Counted from the stretch's first letter, positions 27,160-36,396 are shown. The stretch: DNA of 64,000 bases from Rhizobiales bacterium 2SD (GCA_005502805.1 SCMY01000001.1:558001-622000); one strand, 5' to 3'. Made by a program: numbers and translations. The notes: generated by a model not told the origin, from the letters alone.

Positions 27160-27935
27160 CCGATGCTGCCTCCTGGCCGGTGCTGCTCGCCGAACTCGAT
27201 CGCTGGGCCGAAGCCGGCAAGCGCGCCGAGCTCTGGCTGCGCGACGACGATGCGACCGTGCCGAGCGACCAGCTCGACCGTCTCGCGGCACTCAGCGAGC
27301 GCTTCACGATTCCGGTGCTGCTGGCCTCGATCCCGCTGCTGGCACAAGAGGCCCTGGCAAAGCGGCTCGAGACGGCGCCACTTCTGCGCCCCTGCCAGCA
27401 CGGAACCTGGCATCGCAACCATGCGCCGGCCGGTGAGAAGAAGAGCGAGTTCGGCCTGCACCGACCCCTTCCGGAGATTGTCGCCGACATCGTCGCCGGC
27501 CGGCAGCGCCTGCAGGGGCTGTTCGGCAGCACTTTCCTGCCAGTCTTCGTGCCGCCATGGAACCGCGTCGACCCTGCGGTCGCCTCGGAACTGCCCGGCC
27601 TCGGCTTTATCGGCCTGTCCTGCTTCCGCAATTTCACGCTCGGGCCGGCCGGTGGTCCCAGCCTCGTCAACACCGATCTCGACCTGATCGACTGGCACCA
27701 TGGCCGTGTCGGTCGCCAGCCCGACGATCTCCTGACAGAGATGACGCGATCGTTGGCAGCCCGCCGCACGAGGCCGGTTCCAATCCAGCCGTTCGGCCTG
27801 CTGCTGCATCATCACGATCATGACAGCACAACGTGGAGCTTCCTCACGAATCTGCTGGCGCGGCTCTCCGGTCATGCAGCCGTCGCATTCTGCGGTCCCG
27901 ATACACTCTTCGGCGCGGCAACCTACTTGGATTGA
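27156..27935 (+). CDS. Polysaccharide deacetylase-family protein
   Basis: A 259-residue NodB-like protein. LWLRDDDATVPSDQLDRL carries the paired aspartates at the start of the fold, and QHGTWHRNH provides the His-box for metal binding; FVPPWNRVDP and LLLHHHDHD follow. It lacks a signal peptide, so it would act in the cytoplasm unless exported otherwise. It probably removes N-acetyl groups from a sugar handled by the coupled GT4 upstream and the COG4671-type glycosyltransferase downstream. Confidence 0.8.
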   Translation: MTDAASWPVLLAELDRWAEAGKRAELWLRDDDATVPSDQLDRLAALSERFTIPVLLASIPLLAQEALAKRLETAPLLRPCQHGTWHRNHAPAGEKKSEFGLHRPLPEIVADIVAGRQRLQGLFGSTFLPVFVPPWNRVDPAVASELPGLGFIGLSCFRNFTLGPAGGPSLVNTDLDLIDWHHGRVGRQPDDLLTEMTRSLAARRTRPVPIQPFGLLLHHHDHDSTTWSFLTNLLARLSGHAAVAFCGPDTLFGAATYLD

Positions 27936-28029
27936 CGGGCCGGCAGCGTTATGGTTTTGGCCAGTACGGGTGCGTTCTTTGCGTCCCCCGGAGGCCATCT
28001 GACCTTCCAGCAGAGGACGCGACGCTCGC

Positions 28030-29310
28030 ATGGGCCTCAGTCTGATCGACGATAGCGGGGTGCGCCGCCCGCCATGCAGCCCGCATGCACCGCGCGTCCT
28101 GATCTACAGCCACGACACCTTCGGTCTCGGCCATATCCGCCGCTGCCGGGCGATCGCCAATTCGCTGGTCGCGAGCTATCCTCATATATCAGTGATCATC
28201 GTCTCCGGCTCGTCGATGATCTCGAGCTTCCAGTTCGGCGACGGCGTCGACTATGTCCGCATTCCCGGCATCGAGAAGCAGAGCGACGGCCGTTACCTGC
28301 CGCATCATCTCAATCTTGAGCTCGCCGACACGATCCGCCTGCGCACCGACCTGATCAAGCAGACGGTGCTCTCCTTCGATCCGGACATCGTCATTGTCGA
28401 CAAGGAGCCGATCGGCCTGCGTGGCGAGCTCATCCCCTCGCTCGACATTCTGCGCCGGCGCGGCGCCCGCATCGTGCTCGGCGTACGCGACGTGCTCGAC
28501 GAGCCGAGCAAATTGCACGAGGAGTGGCGCCAGAGCGGCGCGCTCGACGCGCTCGCCAATATCTACGACGACATCTGGGTCTACGGTCTGGACAGCATCT
28601 ACCGGCCTCTCGACGGTTTGCCGAACCAGCACCTCTTCGCCGCCAAGATCCGTTACACCGGCTATCTCAAGCGCGCCGTGCCCTCGCCGATGCCGCCGAA
28701 CCGGCATCCGCGCATCACCAAGGGCCCGTTCATCCTGGTGACGCCCGGCGGCGGCGGCGACGGGGCCGGCGTGATCGACTGGGTGATCTCGGCCTATGAG
28801 GCTGATCCGACCATCGAACTGCCTTCGCTGATCGTCTTCGGCCCGTTCCTGTCGCGCGAGAAGCGCAAGGAGTTCACCGACCGTATCGCGAAGCTGCCCA
28901 AGCTGGAGAGCATCGGCTTCGAGCCGCGCCTCGAACTGCTGATGAATCGCGCCCACTGCGTCGTCGCCATGGGCGGCTACAACACCTTTTGCGAGATTCT
29001 CTCCTTCGACAAGCCGGCTCTGATCGTGCCGCGCGTCCGCCCGCGCCTGGAACAGGCCATCCGGGCCGAGCGCGCCGACAGCCTGCGCCTGATCGACGTG
29101 CTGTTCGACCCGGCCCAGACCGGCGCCAGCACCCGCGATCCGCTGCAGATGGCGAAGGCCCTGCATGCCCTGCCCAAGCGGATGCCGCCGTCTCAGGCCT
29201 TCCTGCCCAACCTGCTCGACGGCCTCCCGGCGATCAACCGCGCCCTTGCCGACGATCTCTCTCTGCCGGTCCGCGGCCGGGCGCTGGCGCAGAACGCCGC
29301 CGCCGGCTGA
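28030..29310 (+). CDS. COG4671-type predicted glycosyltransferase
   Basis: A 426-residue GT-B protein with SHDTFGLGHIRRCRAIANSL at the N-terminus, ILVTPGGGGDGAGVIDW in the donor domain and CVVAMGGYNTFCEILSFDKPALIVPR near the nucleotide-sugar site. It is the same family as the gene at 11557-12693 but clearly diverged. It follows the GT4-deacetylase pair by about 95 bases, which contain no gene. Substrates are unknown. Confidence 0.85.
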   Translation: MGLSLIDDSGVRRPPCSPHAPRVLIYSHDTFGLGHIRRCRAIANSLVASYPHISVIIVSGSSMISSFQFGDGVDYVRIPGIEKQSDGRYLPHHLNLELADTIRLRTDLIKQTVLSFDPDIVIVDKEPIGLRGELIPSLDILRRRGARIVLGVRDVLDEPSKLHEEWRQSGALDALANIYDDIWVYGLDSIYRPLDGLPNQHLFAAKIRYTGYLKRAVPSPMPPNRHPRITKGPFILVTPGGGGDGAGVIDWVISAYEADPTIELPSLIVFGPFLSREKRKEFTDRIAKLPKLESIGFEPRLELLMNRAHCVVAMGGYNTFCEILSFDKPALIVPRVRPRLEQAIRAERADSLRLIDVLFDPAQTGASTRDPLQMAKALHALPKRMPPSQAFLPNLLDGLPAINRALADDLSLPVRGRALAQNAAAG

Positions 29311-29409
29311 TCAAAAAAGGCGATCTCGTCACGCCAATGCGCGCGAGACGTGATGGACAGAGCCGGCGAAGCTCATAATATATCAGGCGTGCCGTTGGGA
29401 GACGCCGCC

Positions 29410-30645
29410 ATGACGCAGGTTCTGTTCCGCAATTTCGCGATGCTGGAGCCCGACCATGGCGAACTGCGCAAGGGTCATGAGCTGCTCGTCGAAGGCGAGC
29501 TGATCCGTGAGGTCTCCGACAAGCCGATCAAGGCCGCCAAGGCTGATGTGATCGATTGCGGCGGGCGCACCCTGATGCCGGGCCTGATCGACAGCCATGT
29601 CCACGTCATGCTGTCGGAAGTCTCGATTCCCCTGCTGGAAAAGGTGCCGCTCACGCTCGCCACCGCCCGCGCCGCCCGCCTGATGAAGGGCATGATCGAC
29701 CGCGGCTTCACCTCGGTGCGCGATACCGGCGGCGCCGACTGGGGCATCAAGGAAGCGGTCGAGAAGGGCGATGTCCCCGGCCCGCGCCTGTTCATCGCCG
29801 GCGCCGCGATCGGCCCGACCGGCGGCCATAGCGACCCGCGCCGGCGCACCGATTTCGGCGCACGCTGCCATTGCTGCAACGCCATGGCCTATACGATGAA
29901 CATCTCCGACGGCGTCTCCTCGGTCATCAAGTCGACCCGCGAGCAGATGCGGCTCGGCGCTGACCACATCAAGATCATGATGTCCGGCGGCGTCGCCTCG
30001 CCTTACGACCCGCTCGACTCCATGCAGTTCACGGTCGAGGAGGTCACGGCGGCCGTCACCGAGGCCAAGGCCTTCGGCCGCTATGTCTGCGCCCATGCCT
30101 ATACCCCGGAAGCGATCACCCGCGCCGCGCAATGCGGCGTGCGCGCCATCGAGCACGGCAACCTGATCGACGAGGCCTCGGCCAAGTTGATGGCCGAGAA
30201 CAATATGTTCCTGACCGCCAACCTCGTCGCCTACTACGCGATGCGCGAGCGCGCCGCCGAGTTCGGCATGAATGCCGACATGCTCGCCAAGAACGATCTC
30301 GTCATCGATGGCGGCCTGAAGTCACTGGAAATCTGCAAGCGCGCCGGCGTGCCGGTCGCCTATGGCTCGGACCTGCTCGGTCAGCTCCAGGTCGACCAGT
30401 CGCGCGAATTCCTGCTGCGTCGCGAGGTGCTGTCGCCGATCGAGATCATCCGCTCGGCCACCACCATCGGCGCGCAATTGCTGCGCATGGAAGGCAAGCT
30501 CGGCACGCTGCGTGCAGGGGCCTATGCGGATATCATCCTGGTCGACGGCGATCCGCTGAAGAGCCTGGAGCTGTTCCAGGATCAGGGCGCGAAGCTGCCG
30601 GTGATCATGAAGGGTGGCGCATTCCACAAGAATACGCTGCATTGA
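29410..30645 (+). CDS. Metal-dependent amidohydrolase (imidazolonepropionase-like)
   Basis: A 411-residue amidohydrolase-superfamily enzyme with GLIDSHVHVM (metal-binding HxH), HIKIMMSGG with a likely metal-bridging lysine, CAHAYTP and IEHGNLID (further metal histidines), and GSDLLG with the catalytic Asp. Such enzymes cleave cyclic or dipeptide-like amides, for example prolidase-type or organophosphate substrates. It stands directly before a polyamine-type ABC importer and probably acts on the imported compound. The ATG at 29410 is chosen over an in-frame start at 29350 because it matches the usual family N-terminus. Confidence 0.88.
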   Translation: MTQVLFRNFAMLEPDHGELRKGHELLVEGELIREVSDKPIKAAKADVIDCGGRTLMPGLIDSHVHVMLSEVSIPLLEKVPLTLATARAARLMKGMIDRGFTSVRDTGGADWGIKEAVEKGDVPGPRLFIAGAAIGPTGGHSDPRRRTDFGARCHCCNAMAYTMNISDGVSSVIKSTREQMRLGADHIKIMMSGGVASPYDPLDSMQFTVEEVTAAVTEAKAFGRYVCAHAYTPEAITRAAQCGVRAIEHGNLIDEASAKLMAENNMFLTANLVAYYAMRERAAEFGMNADMLAKNDLVIDGGLKSLEICKRAGVPVAYGSDLLGQLQVDQSREFLLRREVLSPIEIIRSATTIGAQLLRMEGKLGTLRAGAYADIILVDGDPLKSLELFQDQGAKLPVIMKGGAFHKNTLH

Positions 30646-30678
30646 GAGCGAGCACCTGGTGATGATGAGGGCCGTAAT

Positions 30679-31494
30679 TTGAGCGCCGCACGCTTGAGCC
30701 TGGGACGTATCGCGCTGAACGGCGCCGCCACGCTCTCGCTCGGCTTCATCCTGCTGCCCCTGTTCTTCGTCTTTTGGCTCGCCTTCTTCCGTCAGGAGAT
30801 CCCCTCCTTCCCGCCGGAAGGCTATTCGCTGAAATGGTTCCAGGCGGCGGCGAACAACAAGCCCTTCGTCGACGGCTTCATCCTTAGCCTGCAGGTCGGC
30901 GTGCTCGCGACGCTGATCGGCCTCGTGCTCGGCGTCCCCGCCAGCCTCGCCCTGATGCGTCACCGCATCGCGCTGGGGCCGGCGATCAACACATTGCTGC
31001 TGCTTCCGCTGGTGATGCCCGGCATCGTGCTCGGTACCTCGCTCTACGTCTTCCAAATCGAGACCGAGATCGCCACCGGCCTGCCGGTGATGGGCTCGCT
31101 CGGCGGCCTCGTCGCCGCCCATAGCCTCGTCGTCATCCCCTGGGTGGTGAAGCTCGTCACCGCCAGCCTCGCCGGCTTCGACCGCACCATCGAGGAGGCC
31201 GCGCAGAATCTCGGCGCCGGTCCCTGGACGACCTTCCGGCGCGTCACCCTGCCGAGCATCAGGCCCGGCCTCGTCGCCGGCTCGCTGTTCGGCTTCGTCA
31301 CCTCCTTCGGCAATCTCGAGATGAGCCTGTTCCTGGTCGGACCGGGCCGCACGACCTTGCCGATCGCGATCCTGCAATACCTCGAATGGAAGATCGATCC
31401 GACGGTGGCGGCCGCCTCGGTCATCCAGATCGTCCTGATCGGAGCGGCGATGATCGTCACCGACCGTTACGTCAAGCTGAGCCGGGTGGTCTGA
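30679..31494 (+). CDS. Polyamine-type ABC importer, permease (PotC-like)
   Basis: A 271-residue permease with six helices and the coupling loop IEEAAQNLGAGPWTTFRRVTLP, as in PotC. The start is TTG at 30679, with GAGG about 8 bases upstream and no ATG or GTG in frame. Its stop overlaps the ATPase start (TGATG). It forms the transport channel with the PotB-like subunit at 33629. Confidence 0.9.
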   Translation: MSAARLSLGRIALNGAATLSLGFILLPLFFVFWLAFFRQEIPSFPPEGYSLKWFQAAANNKPFVDGFILSLQVGVLATLIGLVLGVPASLALMRHRIALGPAINTLLLLPLVMPGIVLGTSLYVFQIETEIATGLPVMGSLGGLVAAHSLVVIPWVVKLVTASLAGFDRTIEEAAQNLGAGPWTTFRRVTLPSIRPGLVAGSLFGFVTSFGNLEMSLFLVGPGRTTLPIAILQYLEWKIDPTVAAASVIQIVLIGAAMIVTDRYVKLSRVV

Positions 31495-32549
31495 TGGCAA
31501 GGCTTTCGATCGAGCACCTGCGCAAGGTCTATGGCGAGTTCACCGCCGTCGACGATTGCAGCATCGACATCGCCGAGGGTGAATTCCTCGTCCTGCTCGG
31601 CCCCTCCGGCTGCGGCAAGACCACGACCCTGCGTATGGTCGCCGGCTTCATCCAGCCGACTGCCGGCAAGATCACCATCGGCGAGCGCGACGTCACCAAC
31701 CTGCCGCCCTGGAAGCGCAATTGCGGACTGGTCTTCCAGTCATACGCGCTCTTCCCGCATATGACGGTCGCCGAGAACGTCGCCTTCGGCCTGGAGATGC
31801 GCAAGGTCGCGCCGGCCGACCGGGCAGCACGCGTCGCCGAGGCGCTGCGCCTCGTCCAACTCACCGGCTTCGACGAGCGCTACCCACGCCAGCTCTCCGG
31901 CGGCCAGCAGCAGCGCGTCGCGCTCGCCCGCGCGCTCGCCATGGAGCCGGACGTGCTCCTGCTCGACGAGCCCCTCTCCAATCTCGACGCAAAACTGCGC
32001 CTGGAGGTCCGCGTCCAGATCCGCGACCTGCAGCGCAAGCTCGGCCTGACCACGATCATGGTCACGCACGACCAGGAAGAGGCGCTCACCATGGCTGACC
32101 GGCTGGTGGTGATGGAGAAGGGCAAGGTCCGCCAGATCGGCACGCAGCGCGAACTCTACGAGAAGCCGGCCGATCGCTTCGTCGCCGGCTTCATCGGCCG
32201 CAGCGCCTTCCTCGATGGCGCGATGGCGCAGGCCGGGCATTTCCGCAGCGGCGGTGGCCTCGACATCCGCTGCAACGCACCCGCATCCGGCCCGGCGACG
32301 CTGGCGCTGCGGCCCGAGCGCCTCGCCATCGGCGCGGAGGCGGAAAGCTGCGCCAATCGCTTCCCGGCCCGGGTCGAGCATGTCTCCTATCTCGGAGCAC
32401 TGCTCGACATCGACGTCCGGTTGACCGAGCAGGATCGCATCCTGCTGCAATTGCCTAATCGCCAGGGCGCGGCCGAGCCGAAGCCGGGCGACATGATCAC
32501 GATAGGCTGGGCCGAAGACGCCGGGCTCGTCTATCCGCGCGAGCCTTAG
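31494..32549 (+). CDS. Polyamine-type ABC importer, ATPase (PotA-like)
   Basis: A 351-residue ATPase: Walker A GPSGCGKTT, Q-loop VFQSYALFPHMTV, signature LSGGQQQR, Walker B LLLDEPLSNLDAK and switch MVTHDQ. A C-terminal TOBE-type regulatory domain starts around residue 235. It is of the spermidine/putrescine and iron(III) family. It overlaps the upstream permease by TGATG. Confidence 0.93.
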   Translation: MARLSIEHLRKVYGEFTAVDDCSIDIAEGEFLVLLGPSGCGKTTTLRMVAGFIQPTAGKITIGERDVTNLPPWKRNCGLVFQSYALFPHMTVAENVAFGLEMRKVAPADRAARVAEALRLVQLTGFDERYPRQLSGGQQQRVALARALAMEPDVLLLDEPLSNLDAKLRLEVRVQIRDLQRKLGLTTIMVTHDQEEALTMADRLVVMEKGKVRQIGTQRELYEKPADRFVAGFIGRSAFLDGAMAQAGHFRSGGGLDIRCNAPASGPATLALRPERLAIGAEAESCANRFPARVEHVSYLGALLDIDVRLTEQDRILLQLPNRQGAAEPKPGDMITIGWAEDAGLVYPREP

Positions 32550-32582
32550 GCCCGCTCGACAGGCGTCCAACGGGGAACGAAC

Positions 32583-33632
32583 ATGAAGACAATCGACAGA
32601 CGCGATGTCCTGAAGGGCCTGGCCGGCGCTGCGGTCGCGATGCCCGCCCTCGGCGGCAGCGCGCAGGCGCAATCGGCCGGTAAGGTCGTGGTCGGCACCT
32701 GGGGCGGCGATTATGCCCGCCTGCTGACCAAGAACATCGAGGACCCGCTGCTCAAGCCCAAGGGCATCGAGGTGCTGCAGGACCAGGCCGGCGACGCGCC
32801 GCGCCGCGCCAAGATGGTGGCGGAACGCCGCCTGCCGCGCGGCACCGTCGACATCCAGGGCTTTTCCGCCGCCAACATGTTCGAGATGAACGAGGCCGGC
32901 GCGACGGAGCAGCTCGACTACGCCAAGATCCCGAACGCCAAGAACCTGCTGCCGACGATGAAGTATCCGTACGGCATCGGGCACATCTATTCCGGCAATG
33001 TCGTCATCTACAATCCCAAGCTGATCAGCCCGGCCCCGACCGGCTTCAAGGACTGGCTCGATCCGAAATGGGGCTCCAAGATCGGCTTCATCGACATCCA
33101 GTACCAGGCAATCATGATCGCCGCCTCGATGGCGGCCACCAATGGCGCCAGCATGAACGATATCGAGAAGGCCAAGGAGGTCCTGCTCGCGGTCAAGAAG
33201 GCCGGCGCGCGCGTCTATCCGACCAATGAGGCCTTCGCCCAGGCGATGAAGAACGAGGAAGTCGGCATCAGCGCGATCTGGAAGGCGCGCGTGGTGCAAT
33301 GGCAGAACGCCGGCATCCCCTGCGAAGCCGTGTCGCCCGTCGAGGGCATCCCGGCCTATGTCTCCGGCTTCGTCATCGCCAAGAACGCGCCCAACAAGGA
33401 CAACGCCTACGCCTATATGAACGCCATGCTGGCCAAGGAGCCGCAGGAGGCCTTCGCGGTCGACATGGGCTATAACGGCACGGTCTCCGGCCTCTCCGTC
33501 GCGCCCGACCTGCAGAAGCGCATCGGCTTCACGCCCGAGGAGGAGAAGCGCATCAAGGATCTCGACTACGCCTTCCTCGCCAAGAACGATTCGGCGATGA
33601 AGGAGTGGTGGGACAAGGTGTTCAAGGGGTGA
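32583..33632 (+). CDS. Polyamine-type ABC importer, substrate-binding protein (PotD-like)
   Basis: A 349-residue periplasmic binding protein with a Tat-like leader (DRRDVLKGLAGAAVAMPAL) and the mature start KVVVGTWGGDY characteristic of PotD/PotF-type proteins. GGGGAA lies upstream of the ATG. The ligand is not predictable; spermidine, putrescine, gamma-aminobutyrate or opine-like ligands occur in the family. Its stop overlaps the last permease start (GTGA). Confidence 0.9.
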   Translation: MKTIDRRDVLKGLAGAAVAMPALGGSAQAQSAGKVVVGTWGGDYARLLTKNIEDPLLKPKGIEVLQDQAGDAPRRAKMVAERRLPRGTVDIQGFSAANMFEMNEAGATEQLDYAKIPNAKNLLPTMKYPYGIGHIYSGNVVIYNPKLISPAPTGFKDWLDPKWGSKIGFIDIQYQAIMIAASMAATNGASMNDIEKAKEVLLAVKKAGARVYPTNEAFAQAMKNEEVGISAIWKARVVQWQNAGIPCEAVSPVEGIPAYVSGFVIAKNAPNKDNAYAYMNAMLAKEPQEAFAVDMGYNGTVSGLSVAPDLQKRIGFTPEEEKRIKDLDYAFLAKNDSAMKEWWDKVFKG

Positions 33633-34498
33633 GCACTGCTCCCGAACCAGTTGCCGGTGCCCGCACCAGCCTTGCCGGGATGCTCGTCGTCCCGGCGACG
33701 ATCTTCGTCGCGATCGGGCTGATCGGCCCGATCGCGATCCTGTTCCGCTATTCGCTCAACCAGTTCATCCCCGGCCAGTTCATGGTCGACGGGCTGACGA
33801 TCGAGAACTACGTCAAGTTCTTCACCGACGCCTTCTATCTCAACGTGCTCTGGCGCACCGTCCGTGTCGCGGTGGTCTGCACCATCGTCTGCTTGATCAT
33901 GGGCTTTCCGCTCGCCTATGTGCTGGCGCGCACCGAAAGCCGCTTCAAGAACCTCCTGATCATGCTGGTGGTGCTGCCGCTCTTCGTCGGCAACGCCGTG
34001 CGCGCTGCCGGCTGGATGACCGCTTTCGGCAGCAAGGGCGCGCTCAACGCCTCGCTGATGGGCTTAGGAGTCATCGACCAGCCGCTCGAGATCATGTTCA
34101 CCGAGACCGCCGTCATCATCGGCATCATCGCGGTCAACCTGCCTTTCATGGTGCTGACGCTGCAGAGCGTGATCGAGGGCATCAACCGCAATGTCGAGGA
34201 GGCCGCCTTCAGCCTCGGCGCCGGCCCGGCAGCGATGTTCCGCCGGGTACTTTGGCCGCTCGCCATGCCCGGCATCCTCGCCGGCACGATCCTGACCTTC
34301 ATCCTGGCGATGAACGCCTACGCCACGCCGGTCCTGCTCGGCGGCCCGAAATTCCAGACCATGGGTCCGCTGGTCTACGGCCAGTTCGCCCAGCAGAACA
34401 ACTGGCCCTTTGGCGGCGCGATCTCCTTCATCCTGATGACGGCGACGCTGCTGCTCACCATCGCTGCCAACCTGATCGTGCAGCGGCGCTATCGCTAG
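33629..34498 (+). CDS. Polyamine-type ABC importer, permease (PotB-like)
   Basis: A 289-residue permease with six helices and the coupling loop VEEAAFSLGAGPAAMFRRVLWP. GTG at 33629 overlaps the binding-protein stop; a start further upstream would sit inside that gene. It completes the five-gene set of amidohydrolase, PotC-, PotA-, PotD- and PotB-like genes. Confidence 0.9.
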   Translation: MSTAPEPVAGARTSLAGMLVVPATIFVAIGLIGPIAILFRYSLNQFIPGQFMVDGLTIENYVKFFTDAFYLNVLWRTVRVAVVCTIVCLIMGFPLAYVLARTESRFKNLLIMLVVLPLFVGNAVRAAGWMTAFGSKGALNASLMGLGVIDQPLEIMFTETAVIIGIIAVNLPFMVLTLQSVIEGINRNVEEAAFSLGAGPAAMFRRVLWPLAMPGILAGTILTFILAMNAYATPVLLGGPKFQTMGPLVYGQFAQQNNWPFGGAISFILMTATLLLTIAANLIVQRRYR

Positions 34499-34580
34499 TC
34501 CGGGACGTTCTCCACGGCTGTGGCGCTTCGCCGCCGCGGCCGTGCTGGCCAAGCGCCCCAGCGAGGATTAAAGCACGGCG

Positions 34581-34769
34581 ATGAACGTCTCCTCCGCTCT
34601 CGTTCCGATCGCTGTCGGCGCCGTCGCCGTCGTGCTGCTGCTCGGCCTCGTCAACATGCTGCGCGGCGGCAGCGCCAACACCTCGCAAAAACTGATGCGG
34701 CTGCGCGTGGTGCTGCAATTCGTCGCGATCCTGGTGATCCTCGGCGTGCTCTGGTGGCGCGCCGGCTGA
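34581..34769 (+). CDS. HIG1-domain twin-transmembrane protein
   Basis: A 62-residue inner-membrane protein with two helices (about 7-27 and 45-59) and the sequence QKLMRLRVVLQ between them. This fits the Q-x3-R-x-R-x3-Q signature of the HIG1 family (Gln36, Arg40, Arg42, Gln46). In mitochondria HIG1 proteins associate with respiratory complexes, and alphaproteobacteria encode short relatives. A role near cytochrome oxidase is possible but not shown here. Confidence 0.88.
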   Translation: MNVSSALVPIAVGAVAVVLLLGLVNMLRGGSANTSQKLMRLRVVLQFVAILVILGVLWWRAG

Positions 34770-34869
34770 CCATTACGCGGTGCGCAAGGGCGGCGCCGTC
34801 ACATTGCGGCCACCACTCTCTGCGCTTTTCTAATCTTTAAAAGCTCCGCTGAAAGCCCGTTTTCCTGCC

Positions 34870-35475
34870 ATGGTTCGCGTCGCGTCGCTGCTCGTTGCCC
34901 TTTCGGTCCTGTCTGTGCCAGCGCTGGCGCAGGGCGACCGCGGCGGCACCCGCGCGCTCGGCTATGCCCCCGCCACCGAAGCGCCGGCGCCCGCCTGGGA
35001 GGCCCGCTTCGGGCTCGGCGCCGCCAATCCCGGCGGACGCGAGAGCGGACTTCTGAACTTCGGCGGCGAGCTTCTGACGCCGCGCATCGCTACCCTCAAT
35101 GATCGCTTCGCCAACGCCTTCGTGCCGCGCTTCCATCTCGGCTCCAGCCTGAACGTCAACGGCACGCAATATGCCTATGCCGGCGCGACCTGGACCTTCG
35201 ACGTCTCGCAATCGGTCTTCCTTGAGGCGAGTCTCGGCGCCGCCGTCAACAACGGCAAGACCGGTGCCGTCATCCCCGAGAATCGCCTGAATGTCGGCTG
35301 CAACACCGGTGCACGCGGCGCCGCCGCCCTCGGCTTCCGCCTCAGCGACCGCTGGAGCCTGATCGCGACGCTGGAGCATTTCAGCACGACCGGCTGCTCC
35401 GACAATCCACTCGCCAATGCCGGCAATCCGCGCGGCCCCTCGAATTTCGGCGCCCGCCTCGGCTATACCTTCTGA
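34870..35475 (+). CDS. PagL-like lipid A deacylase/acyloxyacyl hydrolase
   Basis: A 201-residue outer-membrane protein with a signal peptide (cleavage after ALA at 20) and alternating beta-strand pattern to a C-terminal aromatic (GYTF). The segment LEHFSTTGC gives His170-x-Ser172, the catalytic His/Ser pair of PagL, and NPRGPSNFGARLGYTF closes the barrel. PagL removes the 3-O-acyl chain from lipid A. An internal disulfide between Cys144 and Cys176 is possible. The family is likely; activity on lipid A is inferred. Confidence 0.78.
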   Translation: MVRVASLLVALSVLSVPALAQGDRGGTRALGYAPATEAPAPAWEARFGLGAANPGGRESGLLNFGGELLTPRIATLNDRFANAFVPRFHLGSSLNVNGTQYAYAGATWTFDVSQSVFLEASLGAAVNNGKTGAVIPENRLNVGCNTGARGAAALGFRLSDRWSLIATLEHFSTTGCSDNPLANAGNPRGPSNFGARLGYTF

Positions 35476-35513
35476 ACTCGGCCATCCGGAGCCGACCCAT
35501 GGGAGGCGGCACG

Positions 35514-36146
35514 ATGAAGCTGCATGGCTATTTCCGCAGTTCGGCCGCCTGGCGCGTGCGCATCGCGCTCAACCTCAAAGGCATCGCTGTCGAGCATGTC
35601 TCGCACCATCTGCGCCATGGCGGGCAGCGCGAGCCCGCTTATCTCGCGCTCAACCCGCAGGGGCTGGTGCCGACGCTGGAGCTCGACGACGGCACGGTGC
35701 TGACCCAGTCGCTCGCCATCATCGAATGGCTCGACGAGACCCATCCGGAGCCGGCCCTGCTGCCGAAAGCCCCGCTGGCGCGGGCCAAGGTCCGCGCCTT
35801 CGCCCAGGCGATCGCCTGCGACACCCATCCGGTCCAGAATCTCAAGGTGCTGAACCGGCTGCGCGAGCTCGGCCATGACGGCGATGTGGCGCTGGCCTGG
35901 GCGGCGAGCGTCAATGTCGATGGCCTTTCCGCCTGCGAGCAGCTCGCGGCGAACAATCCCGGTCCGTTCTGCTTCGGCGCAGAGCCCAGCCTCGCTGACG
36001 TCTGCCTCGTGCCGCAGCTCGGCAATGCCAGGCGCTTCAAGGTCGACGTCGCCCAGTTCCCGCGCCTGCTGCGGGCGGAGGCCGCCGCAATGGAGCGCGC
36101 CGCCTTCCGCGATGCGACGCCGGACCGTCAGGCCGACGCCGAATAA
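35514..36146 (+). CDS. maiA: Maleylacetoacetate isomerase (zeta-class GST)
   Basis: A 210-residue zeta-class glutathione transferase; the motif SSAAWRVRIALNLKG (residues 9-23) corresponds to the SSCxxRVRIAL glutathione-site motif. It isomerises maleylacetoacetate to fumarylacetoacetate in tyrosine/phenylalanine or gentisate breakdown. GGAGG about 8 bases before 35514 decides the start over an in-frame codon at 35499. No other gene of that pathway is adjacent, so the assignment rests on sequence alone. Confidence 0.85.
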   Translation: MKLHGYFRSSAAWRVRIALNLKGIAVEHVSHHLRHGGQREPAYLALNPQGLVPTLELDDGTVLTQSLAIIEWLDETHPEPALLPKAPLARAKVRAFAQAIACDTHPVQNLKVLNRLRELGHDGDVALAWAASVNVDGLSACEQLAANNPGPFCFGAEPSLADVCLVPQLGNARRFKVDVAQFPRLLRAEAAAMERAAFRDATPDRQADAE

Positions 36147-36153
36147 GGCGTCA

Positions 36154-36396
36154 CTAGCGCCGATAGGGCCACGGCCCCCAATACGGCCCATAGAAGCCGG
36201 ACGCCTCCAGCCGCGCCCGGCGCGAGGCGGAGCGGTCGAGATCGACCTCCATCAGGCAGTTGGCGAAGCTCTCCGCTCCCGGCTTGAATCCGTAGGAACG
36301 GCAGCGCGCTTCATCGGCGCTGCGCTGTTCGGCCGCCGTCATGCAGCCGCCGAGGGCGGCTGCCAGCCCCAATGCGATGAGCCACGTCGCACGCAT
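36154..36396 (-). CDS. Small putative lipoprotein
   Basis: An 80-residue protein with a signal sequence and lipobox LGGC (Cys18), then a charged segment with Cys32 and Cys47 and a C-terminus rich in Tyr, Trp and Pro (FYGPYWGPWPY). Similar short lipoproteins are common in this order with no assigned function. It converges with maiA. Confidence 0.75.
   Translation of the reverse strand: MRATWLIALGLAAALGGCMTAAEQRSADEARCRSYGFKPGAESFANCLMEVDLDRSASRRARLEASGFYGPYWGPWPYRR

Noticed and set aside
34520-34568. Possible terminator GGCGCTT...AAGCGCC after the PotB-like gene
   Set aside because: The loop is long and no T-run follows, so it is too weak to call.
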